A stretch of 8,931 nt of DNA, from assembly GCA_937895935.1 (NCBI GenBank), contig CALBKX010000058.1, positions 1 to 8,931 on the forward strand, in the 5' to 3' direction. Positions within the stretch are counted from its first letter, which is position 1. Each line of letters opens with the position of its first letter. This document shows, in pieces, positions 1-6,393 of this stretch. The translations under genes were made by a program, and so were the position numbers. The notes beneath the pieces are model-generated. The model was not told the DNA's origin. It was given only the letters and a program-made list of their open reading frames with translations, and did no database searches. Origin of the DNA: an uncultured Clostridia bacterium (GTDB lineage: Bacteria > Bacillota > Clostridia > Christensenellales > UBA1242).

Positions 1-186
1 AATTTATCTATAAATAAAATCGCAAATAATTGTTATATAAACACTTCAACTATTACAAGTTTACTAAATGGACATAGCAAGAAAAGTGAGATAGCAACAA
101 TATCTCGTATATGTTATGGGTTAGGTGTAAGTGTAAGAAAATTTTTTGATAGCCCATTATTTGATGATTTAAATGACATAGAATAA
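1..186 (+). CDS. XRE/Cro-C1-type small DNA-binding protein, 5' end missing
   Basis: An open frame runs from the first base of the window to a TAA, giving 61 residues without a start, so the gene is cut by the window edge. The fragment has the helix-turn-helix pattern of the XRE (HTH_3/HTH_26) family: a first helix around INKIA, the recognition-helix region STITSLLNGHSK, then the typical helix TISRICYGLGVSVRKFF. Its C-terminal half matches the next gene closely in pattern (TIxxICxGxxxSxxxFF), so the two are tandem paralogues. Its stop codon lies in the 13-mer that also carries the next gene's ribosome binding site, so they are probably co-transcribed. A small regulator of the element is the likely role; the target is unknown. 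Confidence 0.75.
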   Translation, partial: NLSINKIANNCYINTSTITSLLNGHSKKSEIATISRICYGLGVSVRKFFDSPLFDDLNDIE

Positions 187-197
187 AAGGTGGTTAT

Positions 198-440
198 ATG
201 ACAACACAAAAGGCAGTTGCATTAAGAGTTTCAAATTTGTTAGTAAAAAACCATTTAACACAATATGCTTTGTGTAAAAAGATTGCAATGCCAGAAGAAA
301 CTTTGCGTTCAATTATAGATGAGAGATATAAAACAGTTAAACTTGATACAATTATTTTGATTTGTGATGGTTTTGATATTTCTCTGCAAGAGTTCTTTAA
401 TGATGATTTGTTTAAAAGAGAAAATTTAGAAGTAGAATAA
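198..440 (+). CDS. Small XRE-family helix-turn-helix protein
   Basis: This 80-residue protein is little more than one Cro/C1-type helix-turn-helix: helix 1 around VSNLLVKNHLT, helix 2 QYALCKKIA, recognition helix PEETLRSIIDE, then DTIILICDGFDISLQEFF. The ATG is preceded by AAAGGTGG with four bases between, directly after the stop of the upstream paralogue, so the pair should form one transcript that ends at the hairpin terminator just downstream. Such single-domain XRE proteins are common transcription regulators in phages and integrative elements. No effector, oligomerisation or protease domain is present. It could control the upstream part of the element or the tandem paralogue itself. The family call is firm; the target is unknown. 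Confidence 0.85.
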   Translation: MTTQKAVALRVSNLLVKNHLTQYALCKKIAMPEETLRSIIDERYKTVKLDTIILICDGFDISLQEFFNDDLFKRENLEVE

Positions 441-465
441 AAGGTGGCGGAATGCTAAAAAATAG

Positions 466-502
466 ATGTTGCATAGAAATATGCGACATTTATTTTTGTT
501 TT
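466..502 (+). terminator. Rho-independent terminator after the XRE pair
   Basis: A nine-base arm ATGTTGCAT pairs with ATGCGACAT (one T-G wobble) across a six-base AGAAAT loop and is followed by a T-rich tail, TTATTTTTGTTTT. It closes the XRE operon and separates it from the promoter of the next gene. Confidence 0.75.
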
Positions 503-504
503 GC

Positions 505-533
505 TTGTTTTTATCGGTTTTATATGATATAAT
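505..533 (+). promoter_or_regulatory. Promoter of the 304-aa orphan gene
   Basis: TTGTTT (-35) and a perfect TATAAT (-10) are separated by 17 bp. The -10 lies about 20 bp before the AAGGAG ribosome binding site of the downstream gene. The position also rules out the ATG at 534 as a start, because that codon directly abuts the -10 and would precede the transcription start. Confidence 0.7.
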
Positions 534-554
534 ATGCTCTATAAGGAGTATATT

Positions 555-1469
555 ATGGTTAATTTATTAGATAAAGAATACGCAGAAAATGCTTTAAAAT
601 TATATCAAATAAACAAGTTTGAAACGAGAGATAAATCTTGGAATAATTGCTATAACTATTTTAGGACTATGATTGACAAAGATTATGAGAATCTTAACAT
701 AAAAGAAAAAGAGTTTGCTTGGTTGCAACTAGGTTTTTATTTGGCAAGTTGGGGTATGTTTCGCAACTCTTTTCTATCTCAATATGATTATTCAATATAT
801 GACAAGGTGTTAAAAATCGTTTTGAATAAAAAATACTCTATCCTATGGAATGTTAACATTGATACTTTAAAAAATAATAAAGAAGAATATGTAAATAAAG
901 TATTTGATATTTCAAAAGAGATAAACAAGACTTTGAGAGAAAATAGAGTTTTCTATAACACCAAAAGTATTTTCCAAAGAAAACGCACTGATGAAAGCGA
1001 AATAAGTCAAACCTTAATTACTAAAATTTTATTAGGTGTGTTGGGTTGTTGCCCAGCCTATGATAACTATTTCAATAAGGCAATAAAGTTTGGTGATAAG
1101 GCATTTTATAGCAAAAAGAAATTTGAAAATTTGGTTGATAATATTATAGAAAATAGTATTTTTGCAGATTTAAGCAAAAAGTATAATTTGCCAATAATGA
1201 AAGTTGTTGATATAGTATATTTTCAAATTGGTATTGAACAAGATTTTAAAAGAATGTATGAATTATTTATTGATAAAAGCATAACTCCAACAAATGACAA
1301 GGACTGGAAAATTATTGCTAAATCTTTAAAAGATTTCTATCAACAAACTAACATTGATGGCGAAAGAACAATAAATGTTGCATTTAAGTTTGACAAAGCC
1401 AAAATAGATAAATTTATTAAAAACAACAAGAAAAATATTGATAGTGCATTGTTTCAATTAGTGTTATAA
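555..1469 (+). CDS. Hypothetical protein, 304 aa, probable accessory cargo
   Basis: I do not recognise a named family. The start at 555 is chosen because AAGGAG sits six bases upstream and a consensus promoter ends at 533; a longer frame from 534 would begin upstream of the expected transcript. The product is soluble-looking, with no signal peptide or clear membrane span, mostly helical, and rich in Lys, Asn and Tyr. Two motif-like blocks stand out: WLQLGFYLASWGMFR at residues 56-70 and LLGVLGCCPAYDNYF at 159-173. Both have the glycine- and aromatic-rich look of conserved core segments. No nuclease, kinase or Walker motif is visible. The gene is isolated, with its own promoter and terminators on both sides, the usual state of a cargo gene in an integrative element. 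A defence role is conceivable but unsupported. Confidence 0.8.
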   Translation: MVNLLDKEYAENALKLYQINKFETRDKSWNNCYNYFRTMIDKDYENLNIKEKEFAWLQLGFYLASWGMFRNSFLSQYDYSIYDKVLKIVLNKKYSILWNVNIDTLKNNKEEYVNKVFDISKEINKTLRENRVFYNTKSIFQRKRTDESEISQTLITKILLGVLGCCPAYDNYFNKAIKFGDKAFYSKKKFENLVDNIIENSIFADLSKKYNLPIMKVVDIVYFQIGIEQDFKRMYELFIDKSITPTNDKDWKIIAKSLKDFYQQTNIDGERTINVAFKFDKAKIDKFIKNNKKNIDSALFQLVL

Positions 1470-1479
1470 AAAAATAAAA

Positions 1480-1515
1480 AGAGAGTGATTTTTGATTTTC
1501 ACTCTCTATTTTTTT
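1480..1515. terminator. Bidirectional terminator between convergent genes
   Basis: A perfect nine-base stem AGAGAGTGA/TCACTCTCT with a ten-base loop has a T run on the right and an A-rich run on the left, so it can end transcription from both sides. Its right arm overlaps the stop codon of the minus-strand regulator gene. Confidence 0.85.
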
Positions 1516-1826
1516 ACCTTTTTAAGCATTGTTATTACTGCATTTTTTGTATCTTCATCAACTTTTGAAAGTAGTTCTATTATGTCTTTATCATTTTTGT
1601 ATTGACTTGGGTCATAATAAAAGAATTCTGCTGGGGTTGTATTGCAAACTTCTAATATGTCAAATAATGTATCAATAGTTGGTAAAAAGTCTTTATCACA
1701 TTCTAGTTTGTTGATATAGCCATAGTTTTTGCCGATAAGATTTGATAACTTTCTAGCTGACAAATTATTGTCATTTCGCAGTTTTGATATTCTTTCGATA
1801 AACTTAACCTTGTCTTGATTTTCCAT
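1506..1826 (-). CDS. XRE-family transcriptional regulator
   Basis: A 106-residue Cro/C1-type regulator. The helix-turn-helix spans about residues 9-70 (RISKLRNDNNLSARKLSNLI, GKNYGYINKLE, then LPTIDTLFDILEVCNTTPAEFF). A short helical tail, residues 72-106, ends in LLSKVDEDTKNAVITMLKK, a pattern common at the C-terminus of Firmicutes XRE regulators. The start is placed at the ATG with GGAGG seven bases upstream; a TTG nine codons earlier would be out of reach of that site. The gene diverges from the lipoprotein cassette, and the region between them holds both promoters and a long inverted repeat, so it is the natural candidate to regulate that cassette and itself. The family is clear; the target is inferred from position only. 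Confidence 0.87.
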   Translation of the reverse strand: MENQDKVKFIERISKLRNDNNLSARKLSNLIGKNYGYINKLECDKDFLPTIDTLFDILEVCNTTPAEFFYYDPSQYKNDKDIIELLSKVDEDTKNAVITMLKKVKK

Positions 1827-1854
1827 TTCAAAGCCTCCACTATTTTCTACCAAT

Positions 1855-1883
1855 ATTATAGACTATGGCTTGTTTAAACTCGT
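1855..1883 (-). promoter_or_regulatory. Possible promoter of the XRE regulator
   Basis: A perfect TATAAT lies on the minus strand about 17 bp upstream of the GGAGG site of the regulator gene. No good -35 is present at standard spacing; the 17-bp position reads ACGAGT. A weak -35 is expected for a regulated or activator-dependent promoter. The palindrome GTTTAAAC (1872-1879) lies within the spacer and could be a binding site. Confidence 0.45.
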
Positions 1884-1907
1884 GGAGTTGTTGTGTGTAA
1901 ATATCCG

Positions 1908-1942
1908 ATATTAGTTATTATTTTATCGTTTATAACTGATAT
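1908..1942. promoter_or_regulatory. Inverted repeat, probable operator of the lipoprotein cassette
   Basis: Two 11-base arms, ATATTAGTTAT and ATAACTGATAT, match as an inverted repeat at ten of eleven positions around a 13-bp centre. The right arm ends two bases before the -35 hexamer of the lipoprotein promoter. The symmetry and position fit a dimeric regulator, most simply the divergent XRE protein, acting on one or both promoters. Confidence 0.55.
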
Positions 1943-1944
1943 TG

Positions 1945-1973
1945 TTGCAAAATATGAAATACAATGCTATAAT
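1945..1973 (+). promoter_or_regulatory. Promoter of the lipoprotein cassette
   Basis: TTGCAA (-35) and TATAAT (-10) stand 17 bp apart, followed by AAGGAG at 1986-1991 and the ATG at 2000. No other convincing promoter is seen until the far end of the cassette, so it probably drives all four genes. Confidence 0.72.
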
Positions 1974-1999
1974 ATATGCGTTAAAAAGGAGAAAATAAA

Positions 2000-4327
2000 A
2001 TGAAAAAGTTCAGGTTGTTTTCAATAATGTTCTTGTTGGCTATAAGTTGTTGCTTATTTAGTGCTTGTGGCTCTAACATTACTTTGACAATAAACTTTGA
2101 TAGCAATGGTGGAACAAGTTGCAAGTCCATAGAATATGTTGTTGGCAAAAGTTTTAATATGCCAGACGACCCAACAAAAGAAGATTATGTCTTTGGTGGT
2201 TGGTACACCGACAATGATAAATGGAACGAACCATTAACAGTTAACACAATACTTAACTATCCACTTAGCAAAAGTGTTGAGATAACCGCCTATGCAAAAT
2301 GGATACCAGTTATGTATATTAGTTTTAACACTAATGGTGGTGAAAAACTTGATAAAATTGTTTATGATAATGCTAATTTAGAAATCCCAACACCTGAAAG
2401 AAATGGCTATACTTTTATGGGCTGGTATTACGATAATGGTGCTTGGCAACAACAGTTTACAATTGACAGTTTAAATAATATTGAACCAAAAAGCGAAATA
2501 ACTATTTATGCAAAATGGGCATTGAATAGGTATATCAATTTTGAAAGCAATGGTGGAAGCGAGTGCGAGTCAATAAATCTTGCCACGGTAACAAATTATG
2601 ATATGCCTACGCCAACAAAACCATTATTTATTTTTAAAGGTTGGTTTATGGATAGCAAGTTTGAAACTCCATTTGATAAATCTTTAATAAATTTTGGCGA
2701 ATATGATACGGCGATTATTGTTTATGCAAAATGGGAAGAAAAGAAAGTCCAAAATGTAACTTTTTATGGCTCTCCTAAAACCGAATATGTTTACGGAGAA
2801 GAAGTTGACCTTAATGGAATGTATGCTTATGTTGAATATTACTACTACGAAGGCGAGTACATTGATATAACAAAAGATATGGTTTGTGATTTTAATTCGA
2901 CAATACTAGTCGCTGATAAAAATGTTAACCAAATAAAAGATACAATGAAGATATCTCTTGGTGAATATTTTAGTGATGATTTTGTCTATACTATTTCTCC
3001 TAAGTATAAATCTATAGAAATCAAAAAAGATAGTTTTCAAAGTGAATATTTGATTGGAGAAAACTCATCGTACATAAATTTAAAATGTAATGGCAATAGA
3101 AAAATAGATGGGTCTTATTATAAGGCAATAAAGTTTACAATCATTGCAACGACTTTTGAAAATACAACTGAAGAAATAAAAATTAACGCTTATGGAATGG
3201 AAAAAGACCATTATACTACAGAATGTACTTGTGGTAAATCTCATATTAGCCCAATTCCTTTTTATAGTTATTACATTTCAGACTCAAAGAAAGACCAAAA
3301 TGGTAATAAAATTTCGAGAGACAAATGCAAGAGTTCGGAATTTTGCATTGATTTAGATAATGAAATGTTAGGGATAAAATCAGATGCGTATTGTGATATT
3401 TCTACGCAACAAACTGGCGATTTCGTTGGTACATTATATTATGGTTTGCGTAGTGCAAATTTTGAATACAGTGTACAATATGCAGAATCAGATTTTAATT
3501 CCTTTGAACAATCTGAATATAATTTTATACAAGAGTTTGATAATGAAGATAGTTTGTTTAATGAAACTATAACAATTATGTTGGAGAATGGTAGAAAGTT
3601 TGATTTTAAAATTGATGATGAAAATTATATTTTATCAGACTTTGATTTTTCAACAACTGGTGAAAAAGAAGCAATAATTCAATATCCATATATAAGTTTG
3701 GGTAGATACGAATTATTAAAAGTAAAATACAGTGTTTTTTCTCTTAACGATATTGAGTATATTGAGATGAGAGAAAATTATCTCCAAAGTTCTAGTTATG
3801 ATGTTTATCCTGAATATGAATTAAAAACTGTTTATTACCATTACGGGGAAGAATTAAAAAGTTGTTCAATGCCTTATAGTAGTAAAATCCCATATTTCAC
3901 TTTGGATTTATTAAATATTGGTGAAAAATACACAACCATTCAAATTTGCGATATTGATATTAAGATAAAATATGTGGTTAAGACCAAAATAACAAGTGTA
4001 AAACTTGTTAATAGCAAAATAAACCTTGGGGAAGATGTCTCACTAAAAACATTAGACTTATATGCTTATTATGATGACACTGAATCGGTTGCAGACTTAA
4101 ATGGTCAAAGAGTAGGTATTTATACATTTTCAGATTCTATTCTCTGGAAACTTCCTCGTATTTACATTGTTTCAATAAAAGATGTAATTATTAAAACATT
4201 TGGATATAAATTTACTTATGAAATCCTAGAAGATTTAGACACAAGTTCATTAGGTCAAAAACAAGCGAAAATAAGGCTCTGTGATAAAGAATTTTTAATA
4301 GATTATGAGGTCGTTGAAAATGGATAA
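2000..4327 (+). CDS. Surface lipoprotein with three InlB/Flg_new repeats and Ig-like modules
   Basis: The 775-residue product starts with a lipoprotein signal peptide: KKFR, a hydrophobic core, then LFSAC with the lipidated cysteine at residue 23. Three Listeria-Bacteroides (InlB B-repeat/Flg_new, beta-grasp) repeats follow at about 28-102, 104-174 and 176-247. Each opens with an NGG-containing strand, has a GWY/GWF block, and ends in YAKW (Trp 101, 173, 245). The rest looks like several degenerate bacterial Ig-like modules; the segment TEYVYGEEVDLNGMYAYVEY resembles the start of Big_3-type domains, with weaker relatives near residues 330, 590 and 680. Proteins of this build are surface adhesins or scaffolds. 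There is no LPxTG or membrane anchor at the C-terminus, so attachment should be through the lipid. Five cysteines cluster at 409-465. The 3' end overlaps the next gene by 8 bp. Confidence 0.88.
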   Translation: MKKFRLFSIMFLLAISCCLFSACGSNITLTINFDSNGGTSCKSIEYVVGKSFNMPDDPTKEDYVFGGWYTDNDKWNEPLTVNTILNYPLSKSVEITAYAKWIPVMYISFNTNGGEKLDKIVYDNANLEIPTPERNGYTFMGWYYDNGAWQQQFTIDSLNNIEPKSEITIYAKWALNRYINFESNGGSECESINLATVTNYDMPTPTKPLFIFKGWFMDSKFETPFDKSLINFGEYDTAIIVYAKWEEKKVQNVTFYGSPKTEYVYGEEVDLNGMYAYVEYYYYEGEYIDITKDMVCDFNSTILVADKNVNQIKDTMKISLGEYFSDDFVYTISPKYKSIEIKKDSFQSEYLIGENSSYINLKCNGNRKIDGSYYKAIKFTIIATTFENTTEEIKINAYGMEKDHYTTECTCGKSHISPIPFYSYYISDSKKDQNGNKISRDKCKSSEFCIDLDNEMLGIKSDAYCDISTQQTGDFVGTLYYGLRSANFEYSVQYAESDFNSFEQSEYNFIQEFDNEDSLFNETITIMLENGRKFDFKIDDENYILSDFDFSTTGEKEAIIQYPYISLGRYELLKVKYSVFSLNDIEYIEMRENYLQSSSYDVYPEYELKTVYYHYGEELKSCSMPYSSKIPYFTLDLLNIGEKYTTIQICDIDIKIKYVVKTKITSVKLVNSKINLGEDVSLKTLDLYAYYDDTESVADLNGQRVGIYTFSDSILWKLPRIYIVSIKDVIIKTFGYKFTYEILEDLDTSSLGQKQAKIRLCDKEFLIDYEVVENG

Positions 4328-4550
4328 TATAAAATCAAGTAGTTTATATTGCGAACAATTTGAAGACATTACAAAAAGAATTGTTAAAGAACAAAAAGCA
4401 AGTATTAGTATGGTGCAAAGATTGTTTAAAGTAAGTTTTCCAAAAGCAAAGGCATACATAGAAGAATTAGAAAATTTGGGATATATTGAAAAGATTGGAA
4501 GATATTACAAAGTGTTAATTTCTCAAAAAGATTTTGACAATCTAAAATAA
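4320..4550 (+). CDS. Stand-alone winged-helix protein resembling the FtsK gamma domain
   Basis: The 76-residue protein is a single winged helix-turn-helix at about residues 14-68. The block ASISMVQRLFKVSFPKAKAY, then IEELENLGYIEKIGRYYKVL, follows the pattern of the FtsK/SpoIIIE gamma domain, which reads KOPS/SRS DNA in chromosome translocases. Here it is not joined to a motor. The ATG at 4320 is chosen because GAGG lies nine bases upstream and because it overlaps the lipoprotein's stop (ATGGATAA), a layout that suggests coupled translation. An in-frame ATG five codons earlier lacks a clear ribosome binding site. It should bind DNA, as a regulator or as partner of the next gene's RecA-like product. 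The domain call rests on pattern only. Confidence 0.75.
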   Translation: MDNIKSSSLYCEQFEDITKRIVKEQKASISMVQRLFKVSFPKAKAYIEELENLGYIEKIGRYYKVLISQKDFDNLK

Positions 4551-4601
4551 TTGGTGGCTAATTTGTAAAAGTTATCTTAAAATTAGTTTAGGAGTTTCCA
4601 A

Positions 4602-5153
4602 ATGATAAGTAATTTAAATAAGAACAAATTGTATGTGATAGAGAGTGATTATAAGGTTGAAGCGAAAGCAACTTTTTATTCCCTACTTTACGAAACTTTA
4701 AAAAGCAATGAAAAGGTATTGCTAGTAAAATATAACCATAGCAATACTTATGGACATTTTATTGATAATGCAAAAGCAGAAAATGTGAGCGAAGATATTA
4801 TTGACAATTTTCACTTACTACAAGTTGAGATATATGCAAGTTTTCTTAGTGATACTTTTGACACAATAAAGAGATTTAGTGAAAAGGTGGATAGAATATT
4901 TATTGAAAAGCCAAATATTGAAGATGGGTACAAATATTTAGATTTTTTAAGAGAGATGAAAAGAAGTGTTTTTGTTTTACCAGCAAACAAGGATAAAGAA
5001 TATGCAAAACATTGTGATTATTTAATAAAGATAGGTAAAGAAAAACAAAATGTAAGTACAAAAGATTTTATCCTTTCTTGCACAAATAGAAAAGATTGTG
5101 AGAAATACAATGTTGTATTTGTAAATTACAATCTATTAAAACAAGTAAAATAA
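4602..5153 (+). CDS. RecA/DnaB-fold-like protein lacking a Walker A motif
   Basis: I do not recognise a named family, but the strand order of this 183-residue protein resembles the RecA/DnaB-helicase core. KLYVIES at 9-15 occupies the place of the first strand. VDRIFIEKP (96-104) sits where Walker B normally is. SVFVLPANK (122-130) resembles the sensor strand ending in the Q-N of DnaB proteins. CDYLIKIGKE (138-147) and ILSCTNRKD (157-165) parallel the ADVVLFL and VAKNRNG segments. The P-loop is absent: residues 14-24 have no GKT/S, so ATP hydrolysis is unlikely. It has AGGAG seven bases before the ATG and lies 51 bp after the winged-helix gene, probably in the same transcript. A structural or DNA-associated partner of that protein is one reading; a diverged unrelated Rossmann-like fold is the alternative. 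Confidence 0.62.
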   Translation: MISNLNKNKLYVIESDYKVEAKATFYSLLYETLKSNEKVLLVKYNHSNTYGHFIDNAKAENVSEDIIDNFHLLQVEIYASFLSDTFDTIKRFSEKVDRIFIEKPNIEDGYKYLDFLREMKRSVFVLPANKDKEYAKHCDYLIKIGKEKQNVSTKDFILSCTNRKDCEKYNVVFVNYNLLKQVK

Positions 5154-5249
5154 AATTTAATTATAAAGCGAACATACCGAAAATACTTTCAAATCTTTTG
5201 TATCTCATTAGTTTTGGCGTTTCGTGGATAAATTATTAACTCAAACCAT

Positions 5250-5281
5250 TTCCCTTGTTTAAACCATAAATCTCAAGGGAA
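5250..5281 (+). promoter_or_regulatory. Hairpin directly upstream of a ribosome binding site
   Basis: A perfect eight-base stem TTCCCTTG/CAAGGGAA encloses a 16-base loop, and its right arm ends two bases before the AAAGGTGG ribosome binding site of the next gene. It lacks a T run, so it is not a standard terminator. It may affect translation, mark an RNA processing site, or be a protein-binding inverted repeat. The loop contains most of a GTTTAAAC palindrome. Confidence 0.5.
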
Positions 5282-5295
5282 TAAAAGGTGGTAAA

Positions 5296-5634
5296 ATGGA
5301 AAAGTTTGATAAAGAACAAATGAAGAAATTTGAAAAACTATATAGTGAAATATCTCCAACATTGGAGAGTGTGATTAAAACCCAACTTATTTATGATAAG
5401 AAATATGTTGAAATGGTAGATAAAGCACTTGCTAGATATTCACATTCAATTAAAGATTTGAGTATTGAAGATTTGCGAATGGAGTTTACTTATTTTTGTG
5501 GCAATACTGCTCGTGCATTTATATTAAAACTTTTAACACTCGATTATATAAAACAACTATTTTTAGAAAATACCGACTATGCCCTTGACCCATTTTGGGA
5601 ACAAGCACTAAAAGAAATTATAGATAAAAAATAG
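5296..5634 (+). CDS. Small helical hypothetical protein, 112 aa
   Basis: I do not recognise this protein. It is predicted by eye to be all-helical: charged N-terminal helices (DKEQMKKFEKLYSEI), a central block YSHSIKDLSIEDLRMEF, then the more hydrophobic FCGNTARAFILKLLTLDYIK and a charged tail. There is no signal peptide, membrane span or catalytic motif. The start follows AAAGGTGG by four bases, inside the same GAATAAAAGGTGG 13-mer that precedes two small genes at the left of the window. It is the last rightward gene before a bidirectional terminator. It probably belongs to the lipoprotein cassette, although the 142-bp gap with a hairpin before it leaves room for separate control. Confidence 0.72.
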   Translation: MEKFDKEQMKKFEKLYSEISPTLESVIKTQLIYDKKYVEMVDKALARYSHSIKDLSIEDLRMEFTYFCGNTARAFILKLLTLDYIKQLFLENTDYALDPFWEQALKEIIDKK

Positions 5635-5650
5635 AAATAGAGCAAAAAAG

Positions 5651-5682
5651 AAGATAGCATTTAATCTGTGCTATCTTTTTTT
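5651..5682. terminator. Bidirectional terminator between convergent genes
   Basis: A perfect nine-base stem AAGATAGCA/TGCTATCTT with a nine-base loop runs into a T stretch on the right and is preceded by an A stretch on the left. It ends both the rightward cassette and the leftward repressor gene, whose last codons and stop lie inside the hairpin. Confidence 0.85.
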
Positions 5683-6350
5683 GTTTGTAAATTATTTTTA
5701 ATTTCAGATTTTGAAATTTCTGAGTTTTGCAAATTTTCTGCGATATAGTCATCAACAAATTTTGTAGCAAAATATCTTAAACGGTCTGTTATTTCATAAA
5801 TAATTTCATCTCTATTTTTAGGATAAGAATGTTTATCAAAAGTTAATTTGCCAAGTTTATTATCAATAAAATCTATTGAACTCAGAAAATAAGGACTTTC
5901 AACAATCTTGTTTAAACTTGCCAAAGTGTAAGGTGTTGTTTTTAAAAGTTTATCTTTATATGTATGTCCTTGTTTAATGCCTTTAAATACTTTCAAAGAC
6001 TTTTCCGTTATACCATAATCAGTAAAAATCATATCTTCAATTGTTTCTCGTTGATTAAATTCTAAATCGGTTTGTTTATTTATTCTTTTTATTTCATCGT
6101 AGCTTGGGCATTGTTTATGAGTTGTTTTGTCTGGAAAATAGAAAGATTTGTTTAATGTTTTATTTCCTAATATTTTTTGCCTATATTCAAACAAGTTTTC
6201 TAAATCATCAAAGTTTGGTGTTGTGTTGCCATTTTCAATATCGCTCCAATGCGATTTTGAACACTTTATTATCTCAGTAGCAAAAGTGGATAGACTTTTA
6301 TTAGAATAAAGTCTTGCTTTTTTATACTTGTTTTCTATTTTATCTTCCAT
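5661..6350 (-). CDS. XRE-family repressor-like regulator of the integration module
   Basis: The 229-residue protein has an N-terminal Cro/C1-type helix-turn-helix at about residues 7-55 (KKARLYSNKSLSTFATEI, then SKSHWSDIENGNTTPNFDDL). A long C-terminal region of about 170 residues follows that I cannot assign; no Ser-Lys LexA-type peptidase motif or ImmA-like HExxH is visible. The start has AAGGAG six bases upstream. It is transcribed away from the xis-int genes, the standard place of the master repressor in phages and integrative elements. A palindrome lies between its own -10 and its ribosome binding site, and related half-sites flank the xis promoter. It probably represses itself and xis-int; that role is inferred from layout. 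Confidence 0.8.
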   Translation of the reverse strand: MEDKIENKYKKARLYSNKSLSTFATEIIKCSKSHWSDIENGNTTPNFDDLENLFEYRQKILGNKTLNKSFYFPDKTTHKQCPSYDEIKRINKQTDLEFNQRETIEDMIFTDYGITEKSLKVFKGIKQGHTYKDKLLKTTPYTLASLNKIVESPYFLSSIDFIDNKLGKLTFDKHSYPKNRDEIIYEITDRLRYFATKFVDDYIAENLQNSEISKSEIKNNLQTKKDSTD

Positions 6351-6365
6351 AATTCTCTCCTTATG

Positions 6366-6383
6366 CGTTCTTATTTGAGAACG
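6366..6383. promoter_or_regulatory. Palindromic operator in the repressor gene's leader
   Basis: CGTTCT and AGAACG form a perfect inverted repeat around a six-base centre. It lies downstream of the leftward -10 and just upstream of the ribosome binding site, the usual place for autorepression. The extended half-site GAACGATAT (6379-6387) recurs in inverse orientation at the xis promoter. Confidence 0.6.
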
Positions 6384-6393
6384 ATATACTCAA

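Noticed and set aside
452..532. 26-codon frame with a good AAAGGTGG ribosome binding site
   Set aside because: It runs through the terminator hairpin, is odd in composition (Cys/Phe/Tyr-rich) and ends in the -10 of the next gene; more likely a leftover leader and start than a gene.
534..554. Longer start for the 304-aa gene
   Set aside because: The ATG directly abuts the -10 hexamer and has no ribosome binding site, while the ATG at 555 has AAGGAG at good spacing.
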